Shown here in pieces: positions 37,601 through 49,075 of a stretch of DNA of 64,000 nucleotides. The stretch spans positions 26,302,238 through 26,366,237 of the forward strand of contig NC_060236.1 of assembly GCF_021155775.2 (NCBI RefSeq), read 5' to 3'. Position 1 is the stretch's first letter. Every line of letters starts with the position of its first letter. The notes beneath the pieces are model-generated. The model saw only the letters and a program-made list of their open reading frames with translations, was not told where the DNA came from and made no database searches. This DNA is from Neodiprion pinetum (lineage: Eukaryota; Arthropoda; Insecta; Hymenoptera; Diprionidae). The position numbers and the translations under genes are program-made.

Positions 37601-40600
37601 TTCTTATACACAACAGTGCTAATAGCGATATTTGCCGAACGTGCTTACTGTGAGTATATTTTGTCATGATTTACTTCAACGTACTGTGAATGAGAAGAAC
37701 ATTCACCATTCCACATCATTCGACACTTGAAATAACGCCTCTGAGCTTACCAAAATTAGTGACCAACTAGTATAGAGCTGATGCTTGGACAGACAAATAA
37801 ATTGCTATTGACTCTTCGTGTGGGCTTATATTGCAGATTATCAAGTTGAACGAGAGCACACTGGATTACGACGGATATCAGGACCTGGAGTGACCTTAAC
37901 AAGAGGTGCTGCATCGGCAATGATGTTCACTTATGCAACTTTACTCGTAACGATGTCTCAGAACACCATAACTGTGCTCAGAGAAACTTTTCTGCATCAA
38001 TATATACCGTTCGATTTGAGTTTAGATATGCACAAGTACGTTGCCATCTGGGCCCTAGTTTTTACCAGTAAGTAACGGACAACGAACCTGTTCTTTCGTC
38101 ACACCTCTCAGTTCAATCATCATTGGTTGTTATATGATTAGTATAATTGAAATTTCGTGTTTCTAATTTTCGATTGTTGTTTGTTAGTGCTGCACGTCAT
38201 GGGTCATGCCGTTAACTTCTACCACATATCAACACAAACAGCTGATGACTTGACCTGCTTATTCCCAAACTTCTTTCATTCGTAAGTACTTTCCAAACAA
38301 TATAACAACGCAGGATTGTTCAGTTCAAATCAGTCAACTTTTTATCCAAGCTTCTCGAAATTTTCTGATATTAACAGATATTGTGATATTATCTTACTAA
38401 AGAAACCACAGCACAACAGTATGTAGGAAATATTAAAAGGGTCAAGTCCTCTTACAATTTCTTACTCTTGCTTAACGACGTTGAAATCAAAGAACAGTGA
38501 AAAAATCTATATGTAAAATATGTAACCCGAAACATGGCTTCATTGGCTGGAGGATTTAAAATTTACGTCAGAATCCAAAACATCTGTGGAACAAGTTACA
38601 TAAACAGTTTTTTACAGAACACACGAGATACCAAAGTTCCACTACTGGTGCTGGCAAACAATTACAGGAATAACAGGCGTTGTGCTAACTATTTTGACGG
38701 CAGTGATATTCCTATTTTCTATACCCTTAATAAGAAGAAGGCTATACAACTGGTTCCGCTACACACATTCTATGTACCCAATATTCTTCATCCTCATGAT
38801 TCTCCACGGCACTGGACGATTAGTTCAGGTAAGCGGCTACGATAAACTAATGCTTGATACAGCAATGCCACCCTTACGATCAACCACTTTGATTCATTCC
38901 CATAGGAACCATTCACCCATTATTACCTCCTCGGACCGCTGATTCTCTTCACAATAGATAAAATAATAACAGTGACGAGGAAAACTTCGGAGTTACAAAT
39001 CGTACAAGCAGACTGTCTGCCCTCAGGTATTCATAAATCTATCCAGTTGAAGGAAAACTTTTTAAATTTACATTTACAATCATGTTTTCAGGAGTAACGT
39101 GCCTCAAGTTCGAAAAGCCATCAGATTTCCAATACAAATCTGGACAATGGATCAGAATAGCTTGCACGGATTTGAACCCAAACGAGTACCATCCTTTTAC
39201 ACTATCGTCTTCACCTAACGAACCGAAACTTTCAGTTCACATCAGAGCAGTAGGCCCTTGGACTCATGATATTCGATATAGGGTAGACCCAACTCTGATG
39301 AAGGACTCAGAAATGAAGCTTCCAAAGGTATAAACTGCAAAAGGATCATTTGTAAATTAACTAAGCAATCGCATGTGATTTTTTTTCTAAAGATTAATTA
39401 TCACTCAATGGTGCGTCACTATCGGTTTCTTCAGTGATAAAATATTTCAACAGATTCGAATCGATGGCCCGTACGGGGAAAGCGCACAGGACTGGTACAA
39501 GTACAAAACAGCCATAATGATAGGTGGTGGAATTGGAGTGACCCCGTTCTCTTCGATACTAAAGGATATAGTATACAAATCGAATATCCACCAAAGTTTG
39601 GGATGTCAAAAGGTGGGTTTAAGTGAGATTGAATCATAATTACAGCTGGAAGAATACAGTTTTAAAAACTATGCAGAATGCATGACCTCTGAAACACTGA
39701 CATAAGAAATATTTAAAACACGCATTTTGAAACTAGTCAAGACGTTAGTGTTTATGAGTTTGAATTAAAACCATGAGAAATCAGAACTTCGTAATTCGAA
39801 ATTTGTAGTTTAACTAAAATTGAACTAATGGAAGATTGTTTCAACAAGAATTAACCCAATTACGACTGTGAAACCTTCAAATTGATCAAGAATTCATTCT
39901 ATACAAGAATCTTAATCATTGTCTTCATTCTTATGTTTTTTCCGGTCTGGTAAGAATTGATTTTTCAATGTTCTTTTCTATTTGAAAGTAAATATGAACT
40001 TTTACAGTTTTAGAATTCTTTCGAAATAATTACTCGAATCAGAAAATTCTCAATTGTTAATTGCATAATCGAACATGGAATTCCATATCTTGAGGTGAAG
40101 ATAATCTGTTTTCTAGGTATACTTTTTATGGATAACAAGGACTCAACGGCAGTTTGAGTGGATGGTCGACATATTAAGAGAGCTGGAAGTGGCGGATAAG
40201 AACAAAGTTGTAACAGCTCATATATTCATAACGCAGTTTTATGAGAAATTTGATGTCCGCACAGTATTGCTGGTATGTTACGATTCGTAATATTTTTGTT
40301 AATCTAACAAAACGGATAAATTTGCTATATTGATCAACCTTTTTTTTTGTTTTTCAGTACATGTGCGAGCGTTATTTTCAAGGGGAATCGAACAGATCAT
40401 TGTTCACCGGACTTGAAGCAGTTACGCATTTCGGACGGCCTGATTTCCTAAAATTTTTCAGGGCAATTCGCAGATTAAATTCTAAAGTAAGCATCGCATC
40501 TGACAAAAATTATTCTAGTGAGCAATAGCTAATTTTATTTGCCATAAACATTTCTCAATTGTCGAATTTTTATCGTTTCAGAATCATACCGTCGGAGTAT

Positions 40601-40710
40601 TCAGCTGTGGATCTCGATCGATGGTACAATCTGTTGGTCAAGCGTGCACTACGCTTAACAGAGACACAAACGACGACGGCATATTCAAACATCACTACCA
40701 GTCGTTTTAA
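31678..40710 (+). CDS. Duox: Dual oxidase (NADPH oxidase with peroxidase-like domain), 26 exons
   Basis: Membrane enzyme that moves electrons from cytosolic NADPH through FAD and two haems to O2, producing H2O2; in insects it serves gut immunity and cuticle cross-linking. Exons: 31678-31753, 31906-32247, 32596-32771, 32841-33084, 33163-33390, 33715-33798, 34040-34122, 34743-35027, 35096-35271, 35395-35516, 35584-35784, 35878-35988, 36084-36223, 36323-36571, 36647-36808, 36951-37126, 37198-37649, 37837-38067, 38188-38281, 38618-38828, 38906-39026, 39092-39327, 39454-39612, 40117-40272, 40358-40486, 40582-40710. All joins keep frame: 1590 aa. It starts with a signal peptide (MSVIILLLLYYG). The peroxidase-like domain follows (YEYEGFDGWYNN, FFGQQVVEEILDAQ, FRWHNYIA, FRFGHTLVPAG). 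Then two EF-hands lie near 899 and 935 (DNNKNGLISFREF, DINAKGTLSRDDF). The ferric-reductase core (LHVMGHAVNFYH), FAD site HPFTL near 1355 and NADPH site GGGIGVTP near 1426 come next, and it ends HHYQSF. The distal His-Asp pair of true peroxidases is absent (FFGQQVVEE), as in other Duox proteins. The intron after 33390 starts with GC. Confidence 0.95.
32279..32544. mobile_element. 266-bp pogo-like MITE in Duox intron 2
   Basis: Terminal inverted repeats: the left end CAGGGGAACCTCAATTATCC and the reverse complement of the right end, CAGTAGAACTTTGATTATCC, agree at most positions and continue CGAA. It is flanked by TA at 32277-32278 and 32545-32546. An extra internal GGTTCGGATAA/TTCGGATAACCGAA motif repeats the TIR core near 32325. 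The interior is AT-rich and noncoding. The ends closely resemble those of the element at 61890-62611, so both belong to one pogo/Tigger-like family. Confidence 0.85.
33391..33714 (+). other. GC-AG intron of Duox
   Basis: The exon ends ATAAAG and the intron begins GCAAGT, which is the classic strong context of a GC donor (AG/GCAAGT). It ends ACAACAG before GCTATGATCC. The join restores a Gly codon (G/GC) and the family sequence PYKGYDP. The nearest GT (in CAAGTTAG) would create a frame with an immediate stop at CTATGA, so the GC donor is the only workable site. Confidence 0.88.
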
Positions 40711-40754
40711 TAGTAACATATTCATATAAAAATAATCACAACAACAATAATAAT

Positions 40755-40760
40755 AATAAA
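40755..40760 (+). terminator. Polyadenylation signal AATAAA of Duox
   Basis: AATAAA at the end of an AAT repeat, 45 bases after the Duox stop codon. Other signals further on are possible. Confidence 0.55.
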
Positions 40761-43700
40761 GGGCTATTCACTCTTGATATCAGCTGTACACCCTAGTTTC
40801 TATTGAATCACATTTATGATACATGAATTCATGTGGAATTCTTTGCCTATAGGCCGAAATTGCATGGAAATTACCATACTAGTCATGAAATGATTCAGCA
40901 GTTAACATTAAAAGTTATGAATTCATCTGAAATCTATATAAAAATGATGTGAAATCAATTCAAAATCTCGTAAAATCGTATCTAATCGCATGAAATCATA
41001 CAAAGTGTGAGAAATCCATGTAGTATTTTGAAATTAGTTAAAATAATCTGAATTCCCTCGAAATCATTAGAAGTTACGAAATGACTTGTACACTCAAAGT
41101 CTTAGTGAATAGCCCCTCGATTAATTAGTAATGATAGCTACAAGTAAACGTTAAACATTAAAATACCTGTAACGATATATGCAAACTTTTCTGTTGAAGA
41201 CTTATGTCTCATAATAATATTTGACTTCATTGAATTTTGAGGATAACGCTTCGTTTTATATGCCAGAAATCGAAAAAAAAAACAGTGTAGAAAGCACTGT
41301 CTAATTGTAATCAGATGGTAGAAATTAGGAAATCGGAAACTGAAGTACCATCGAAACTTCACTTTTTGAATGCTGTCGAAATCAAATACAAGTAGGTATG
41401 ATGCAAGACACGATATGGCTGTATACTGTATATTTTGCTCAATATAGATTGTATGTACTCAACGCAAGTTGTTATCGAATAATTCCTCTGGGCAGAATTG
41501 AGCCATCGACTAAAATATTTGATAATAATCCGGAATTTTCAATGATCTTACGAAACTGGCAACGATAAGTTTGATTCCGCGAAAGGTACAGGCTAACGAA
41601 AAAGGTTATGTTGACGTTGTTGCCATGAACGACATGTATGTAGGCATGTATGCATGTACACTTACGTGCAAACGCGCCGACGTGCAATTTCAAAAATTCA
41701 CACCTGCAACCGTTCCTGAATCCGAGACATCACGTGCCAGATGATCGGGAGGCTCAACGCAGGATTCCACTATAACTCAGAGCAATTACCCACGGTGAAC
41801 TTGACGAGTACCTACTTGTTAACAATGGTAATGGTAGGCTGGTCCAAAAGTTACTCATCCAAGATACTGCCCGAGTGCCGGGTGTCGGCGCTGAAATATC
41901 ATAACGTTATTATCACATATGACAGATAAGCGAGTGGCGAGATCTTATGTTGTGGTCGAAAGCATGTATGATTAGAATTTTGTGCAAATCTTTGTTTCTG
42001 TTTTTCGTTTTAATTTAACATTATCGATATTATATAGTTATAAAAGAAGAAACAGAGAAGAAACACATCACATTCGGCACTCCGCGCTGTTCTGACGAGC
42101 GAGAATAGCGTACTGTGTCACAAGTGCGCGACCGCGCGTATCTCACGTAAGGGACGATTTTCGAAGATTGTGAAGCTTGCAACATCAACCACAGCGAGCG
42201 CTGTAAACACGCGAGTCAAATATCGCCCATTCATACATGCGACACGCTCTATTTTTTTCAAAAATTTTTCTGTAAAAGAGCATTTGATTCGAGAGGCAAT
42301 CGAATGTAATATGATATATCGAAAGAAGTAAATGAAGGGCAATCAAAAGATTCAGAGGCATAAGCCCGGCTTTATGAAACCTAACCTAAATGCGCAAACC
42401 TGGCTCAGTGACATCACTGGCGATAGGTAAAATTAAATTATTGGAAAGTGCGCATGCGCCAAAAAAGCTATGATTTGCAACATTAAGAATTCCCGCAGTT
42501 ATGGAGCGTAGAAAAAGAGGGGACTCTAATGGATGGCGCGTTCAAAATGTGATTAAGGGTATATAAAATAACCGACATGGTGCTGATTGATACTAAGTTG
42601 AGAGATGAAATTAAATGTGTTAATTACACAGTTGCACTATTGTATCTTAAATCTACGTTGAACAGCGCCACCACGATTCGCAGCCAAAATTGGCTCATTT
42701 CTTAATATCCTTTACGATATCCCTCCTTCTATACGCTTCATAATTTCAGTTATGCTTATGCGCGTGCAAATATGACGTGAGCGACGTTTTACCACACTGT
42801 TCAGAAAGGTGACACTTCACGCACGCTCCGCAGGCTTTGAAACGCTAAGTTTCCAAGCATGAATTTGAAAACTGTTTTTTTTTTAATCAATGTCATCCAT
42901 CTTTATGTTCCCTAGGCTGTAGCTTGTCACCTTTCCTTCGGAGTGTGTGACATGTAAAAATTCACGTATAACAATAGATTATTGCGCCTTTGAACGAACA
43001 TTCCGATAATCGTAAAAAAGTCAATACCGAATCGAAAATACTGTTCATGTATAATGTAGGCGTTTTTAACACGTTTTAATAACTGTGCAGTCATTTTTAC
43101 GACAATAAGTAATAGGCACTAAACCGCCGTTGGTATTTAAACGTGCTCCACTAAGGCGCATTCGCGTGTGCACCATAATTTTGATAGATAAAGTATCAAT
43201 GTGCAAAATGAGGTTGAGGCATTTTTACGGTTCACGTATTTGTATTATTCGCCTACGACTTGTATCGCACAAACTCACGTTCAGCGTAAAAATACCCTAT
43301 TATACCTCCTTGTAATTATATTATACTTTTACTAACACCGCTTTGATTGCTTTTAAAAAATCAGGGAATATTCTGCAACTAAAAATACGAACTTTACGAC
43401 CTTATCAGGAGTGGTGATTTCAAACGCACTGGAGATATGAGCACAATTGTAATTGTAAAATGCACCGAAATTGATGAAATGGGTATAATTTATGCATTCG
43501 CAGTCTACAATTTGCAGTTATTTAGCAAGGAAATTTCTGGATTTAGAAAATGAGTAATCTAGAAATGACAACTAGCTGAAAACTACTAATTTCTACAATT
43601 TAAAATTAACATTGTTGGTCAGAATTTTTATTAATTTTATTTTTTGTGCTTTTTTCGTACGGAGAAATACTATATTTCGAAAAACTCTCCGAGTACTATT

Positions 43701-44858
43701 ATTTCTACGATACTGTAGGTATAATTTATAAGTTTACGTTATTCGCTGCAGCATGGTTACCTGTCGTTAACGATCATTGGAATCATTTTTCACATTTCGG
43801 CGCAACTGTTCAATTAGACTCACCTTATCAAGCAAACAGAAAATAAAAGAGTCAGGTGTTACATATTATACTTCCACGTCAATCTTAAGCTGACTGAAGG
43901 AACAATACTACAGCCGGTGTAGCTTAAGCATATTTGCACACATGAATCTATTTCATCTCCTGTGATACTTTTTGGAGTAAAGACGGCACAAAATTCTTAA
44001 GCCTATAAATACGACTTTTTTTTATTATTTTCATTTTATGGCTCGGGTAAAATGAAACTTGTAAGATTCACAAGGAATTTCTCCAAAAGTTGTTCACAAC
44101 AATGGATAGTTTCGGTGGTGGGTAGCGAGAGCCGAAAGTAGGCTGGTAGAATCGATATAACACTACGGTAGATAATAAAATTTTCGAACCTAATCACTTA
44201 ATTTAAAGATTAGTAGCAAGAAAGAATCGATAGCTAATTCTGGCGAGAAGAATATTCAAGTACAGCTGACAATAATACAATAATTGTAGTTGCTATCTGG
44301 CCGAAGCTTCCAAACTACTACAGATTAAGCTCAAATCAGAATATAATTTAGCAAAGTTTCATGGAAAAGCTACTATACAAAAACTACAGAAATTAAGGAA
44401 AACTTTATAGAGAGAAAAGTACTTATTCGTTATAGCTACGAAGTCGATCGGAGGTTTAAAATTAATTATTAAAAATTACGACACAGTCCGAGGAACTGCG
44501 AACCATGATTCAAAAAAATACTAGCATTTACACGGTGCAGTTAAAAAAAACTGATCAACGTACGACAGGATAGAGTTATTGAATTTGTTTTTTTTAAATA
44601 TATGTAGTAGAAGCAGAAACCTTACCTTAGCCCGTTTACACGGGTAATCGCTGAGTTAAATTTAAAATAAACCCAACATATTAGCGAAAATAACAATAGA
44701 AAGGGTAATGCAAGAAGAACGTTGGTCCAACGGAACGGCAGGAATGAATCGAACAGAAACTAATATGAAATCTAAACAAGCGAAGGAAAGAACTTGTCTT
44801 CTGGCAGGTTGAGTACAGACTAAACAACAAACGAGAATCAAGGTTCGGTTGGCAGCCT

Positions 44859-45188
44859 TTGTCAGGGGGTCTTCCTTGGCCTGATTGGGTATTTATTCCC
44901 CATCATCCCTTCGGTGGCGCGTACTATCAGCGAATGCAGTTTAACGAGCACCTACCTAATGTGCCACGCATGTTTCGATGTGTCGTACTCGTCGTATTGT
45001 GGTTTTCCTGCGACGCCGTACCGTTGTTTACCCGCTACTTTGTACCATTCAATTGGTTGCCTGCTTTCAGAAACTCTTTCACGACTACTTGGATAAAATC
45101 TTCCGGCAAAGATTTTCTGCCGAAATTTGTCATCAGACAGCAAGTGGACGAGGTCATTGACGGAACGAACTTAGAACTTGTGAACTGA
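44859..45188 (+). other. Open, GC-richer island of unknown nature
   Basis: The longest + frame gives 109 aa rich in aromatic residues (PWPDWVFIPHHPFGGAYY near its start), but its first codon is TTG and there is no upstream ATG. Two more + frames and two minus frames are also open for 60 or more codons here. Simultaneous openness in five frames suggests composition or a fossil coding element rather than a live gene. I do not recognise it. Confidence 0.25.
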
Positions 45189-45814
45189 CCTGTGCCGATG
45201 CGCGAAAATGAAATACACATTTACACAAAGTTAGATTATAGTGACATGAAGGGTTGACTAAAGCAACAATCTTCAGTTAACGCTAGTAGGTTCCAACCCA
45301 TAATTTTGTATAGAGTTCGGTTGGTATCACTTGGAATTTAAATTGTAACGGATCGTTTTAAAAGCCGAGTTGAAATACGTAAGAATACGCATACGAATAC
45401 AGATATACTAACATACTGAAAATATCTTTCAAATCTTGCAAATTCACGTTTTCAATATCTGTCCGTCCAGTATTTGGTATCCTATACCATAAGCAAAGAA
45501 ATTGAAATTAAAAAAAAATATATAAGCTCCACCACAGATACATGGAGAAAACAATAGGTACATAATCGAGGATATGTACCCATACGGAAGAAAACAAAGA
45601 ATAAGTGATAATCAGTTCGGCTTACCTCATCTCTTAAAGTTTTGTACTTTGTAGAATTTTTTTTATTGTTAAAGTTATAACGCTCCCAAACGGAAAGTGG
45701 GAATGAAAGGAAAAGAACCAAATCAATCATGCTGGACGATACTTTCTGGGAGGGTACTTATCGACTTGCGTCATCTCGTTACTTGGAAATGTTTGTGACG
45801 TTGCTAATCGGTTG

Positions 45815-45817
<3 letters not shown>

Positions 45818-45847
<30 letters not shown>
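45818..45847. repeat. Poly-A run of 30
   Basis: Thirty consecutive A, the longest homopolymer in the window. It could be the tail of a retroposed sequence, but nothing recognisable lies directly upstream. Confidence 0.9.
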
Positions 45848-45848
<1 letters not shown>

Positions 45849-48800
45849 ACCCGATAAACACATCATCCGCACAGATCTCAAACTTGATTACGATATACCT
45901 AATGATCGATAACAATCTCGTTCTTTCGTATACACACAATAATTACGAAATTAAATGTTAAAAACAAAAAAACAAAAAACTGGAATGAAATATAAAGCGA
46001 CGTATAAGGATCCTGTACTTTGTTATATCATGTTTTTATTTGAAATATCTATTAGTCCTAATTAAACCTTATCAGCTATATGTACAGATGACAATGTCAT
46101 AAATTATAATACATGTATTATAACAAGTGTTTTAACAAATAAATGCTCTAGTCTAGTCCTTAGAAGTATTGTAGTTTCTAATTTTGGACTGGGGCCTCGC
46201 AAAAATCCTCCGAGATTCTGAGTATGCAAGACCTACGTGTCTTATACAATATAATAATGATAACATTAATGATAATAATAATAAGAATAATTTCATTGTT
46301 AATTATATTTATGATGTCACGGAGTAGAAAAATTACACATAGTACAATCAAGGTGACAAAATTATACCCATAAAAATCAACGACACGCGACCAGTGCATG
46401 TGCATGTACGTACGTATGCATCCATATGAGGTATTCGTACGTAAATATAATGCAATGACCCGATGTCGTGATTATTAAATAACAGAATTGTAGTGTGTAA
46501 GAAACAAGAGAAATACAATTAAGAACGAAGTCTAGAGACTCCAGTCCTGTTTTGTAACAAGTCTTTTTAATGGCAAATAGAATTTCCTTCAAGTTATATT
46601 ATTCAGCTATAGATACACAGTTTCATAAATAATAAAATATACCATTTTTACCATAACGGAATATGTACCTATATCCGTTCCATTTGTTGTCCAAATATTA
46701 CTCTTCCTTTCTTTTTTTATATAAAACCCACTTATCGTCACAAGCGAATAGTTCAATATTACATTCTCTTTATATACACTTCTAAAGCATACATAGACGT
46801 ACATAGGTGGGTTTTGTTTCTTTTTTTTTTTTCATTTTTTCTTCTCCGTTTTGTTTCTTTTTTTTTTTCACTTCTTTTTTATACAATCTCTGCCACAAAT
46901 GTCCAAAATTTACAGTACGAACAGGTCAAGTCCATATTTTACTTCCATAACTAGGTATAATAATCTTACAGTTATATTCTTCTACAAAGTAGATATCGTT
47001 CATAGGATACCTATTTGATTAGCCTTCAATTTACACCTTTTTGTTCTCGTCAATTTCGTCAGGAGAGTCATCGACACTGCTATTCGTTTCGCATTATGAG
47101 GAGAATGTGTTTTACCGTACTACGTACATCATGTAACACGACGGAAGATCACATACACACTATTACATTGCTTATGGCCTTTGCCGGTGTAAAATGAAAC
47201 ATTTCATTATTACTTTCATTATTCACCGAAAATTTTCTAGATGGTCAGTACTAGAACTTCGACCATAAGTGTATTTTGTAGTAAGTAGTATGTGCGAATA
47301 ATTAGAAGTAAAAGAAAAAATGTATCATCACATTAACGCGTCAGAATTATGGGCATTCTCCTGCGATAGAGTGCGAGAATTTGTTGAATAGTGTATGTCT
47401 TATTTGTTTTTGTGTTTTTTTTTCTTTCAAAAATAAATGCCTTACAACGCACGTAATTATTCAAAAGGTGCTATAAATAAAAAAAAAAAAAGACATCTTA
47501 TGCGTTAACTAGTTACATTATTATAGTTGGCATCTGTGATAAGAAGAACTGCAGATTGAACGACATATAGCAGGGCGAACAAAAATATTTTTTATCGTGT
47601 AATCTCAAACTGATGAATTTCAAACTGGCTGTACAGTAATATGTAATCACTGTAGACATAGATTATGTTGAAAAAGCTTTACACGCTATTTTTATTTTTT
47701 GATGCCTTGTAAAATGTTGGAATGATTAAAAAAATATTGAATCACTTTTTTGCAGGAATGAAATTCCTTTTGACTGTATTTATTTTTTTTCTCGCTTTTT
47801 TCACGAACTCCACATACTGCGTTCATCCAGCATGTGTGTCACTAATCTCCCCCTGTTTTTGCATTACTTATTATCGTCCATTCGCGATTTCGTACACCAG
47901 GACATTTTTACTAGGAACTTGAGCTGGCACCATGTCTGTTGCTCGATCGTATCGCAAGTTCGAAATATGTAAACCCACTGTTAATTTTTTTTTCGTCAAA
48001 TACTGTGGGAATTCATTGATGTTTTTTTCATCTAAAAATATTAATAGATCATCACTAAATGAGCTTTTGTTACAGTTTCGTCTGTTCTGCGAGTAACGTT
48101 TGTATTTGAACATTATTCACACAGAGAAGTCAATTTTTGGAGTAATTTTTACGAAAAAGCAGTAAATCAAGGGGAACTATAAATTTCTGTTAAATAATCA
48201 ACCTTGAAATTCCCAAAATGTGCCCAAATTCAGTTAATATTACAATTAAAAATTATTCAGTCGCTGCTTTAAATAATTTAATAGATATAGATGTGAATAA
48301 TTCAAATCTGAGAGTTTACAGAAAGTAGATATCTTTCTTATTACAACCAATTAAAAGAAAGAGAGAGAGAAAGAAAGAAAGAGAGCCTGTTGATTTTTTG
48401 CAATATAATTTTACGTAGACTGATCACACAAACACGCGAGAACTCGGGACTAAATTCTTTTGCCTATATTCGTGCAAGGACGTATTCATAAATATTTTGT
48501 TGCTGTTCCTTGTAACCACCAGACATTAAACGTAAAAAGGACAAGAATTTCAGCTCAAAATTTTTGACAATCTATATCTCTTACATCAGAGTTCTGGCTG
48601 TCTACGTAAAATATCTCACACCATGCCTGAGCGGTTCACAATGAATATATCAAATTTTACCCAAATGAGATATAATTGATCAAGTAATAAATCATATGCA
48701 AAGCTTACAAATCAGACAGTGTGTAACATTAAAAGAAAATACATTTCAGAGCAAGAGAGAAAAAGAGAAAGAGAGGAAAAGAATGAACGAATAAAGATAT

Positions 48801-49075
48801 ATACATATTATCTCATTTGGGTAAAAAAAAAAAAAAGACGTAATTAAAAATTTTTTTGGAATTTTTGCATATTTTTTTTTTCATATTTTTTATGGTCGAA
48901 TCATTTGCCGCAATAGATTTATATACATAAAGGAACATGACTTGATCAGAAGCACCTTCAGATATGCCAATTATCCAGCAATTTTTGCAGAGGGCCAGTA
49001 CGGAACAGTATAGGTACCCCATTAAAATGCTGAATGGTAATAATTATACGTGGGCCAGTAAGGCTGTAGCCACTC

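Larger units (their letters stand above)
40761..49075. other. No supported gene; downstream of Duox and 3'UTR of the minus-strand gene
   Basis: The sequence is AT-rich, with a degenerate run of GAAATC-type blocks at about 40850-41060. A 30-nt poly-A is at 45818-45847. A GC-richer patch at 44820-45200 is open in several frames on both strands (longest 109 aa, without a usable ATG). I found no family similarity. The right end, from perhaps 46 kb, may be 3'UTR of the minus-strand gene that stops at 49076. Confidence 0.5.

Noticed and set aside
40850..41060. Run of GAAATC/ATGAAATC blocks after Duox as a satellite
   Set aside because: Blocks vary in length and spacing with no stable period; it may simply reflect AT-rich composition.
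45818..45847. Poly-A run as a retrotransposon tail
   Set aside because: No LINE, SINE or processed-gene body could be recognised upstream on either strand and no flanking duplication was seen.
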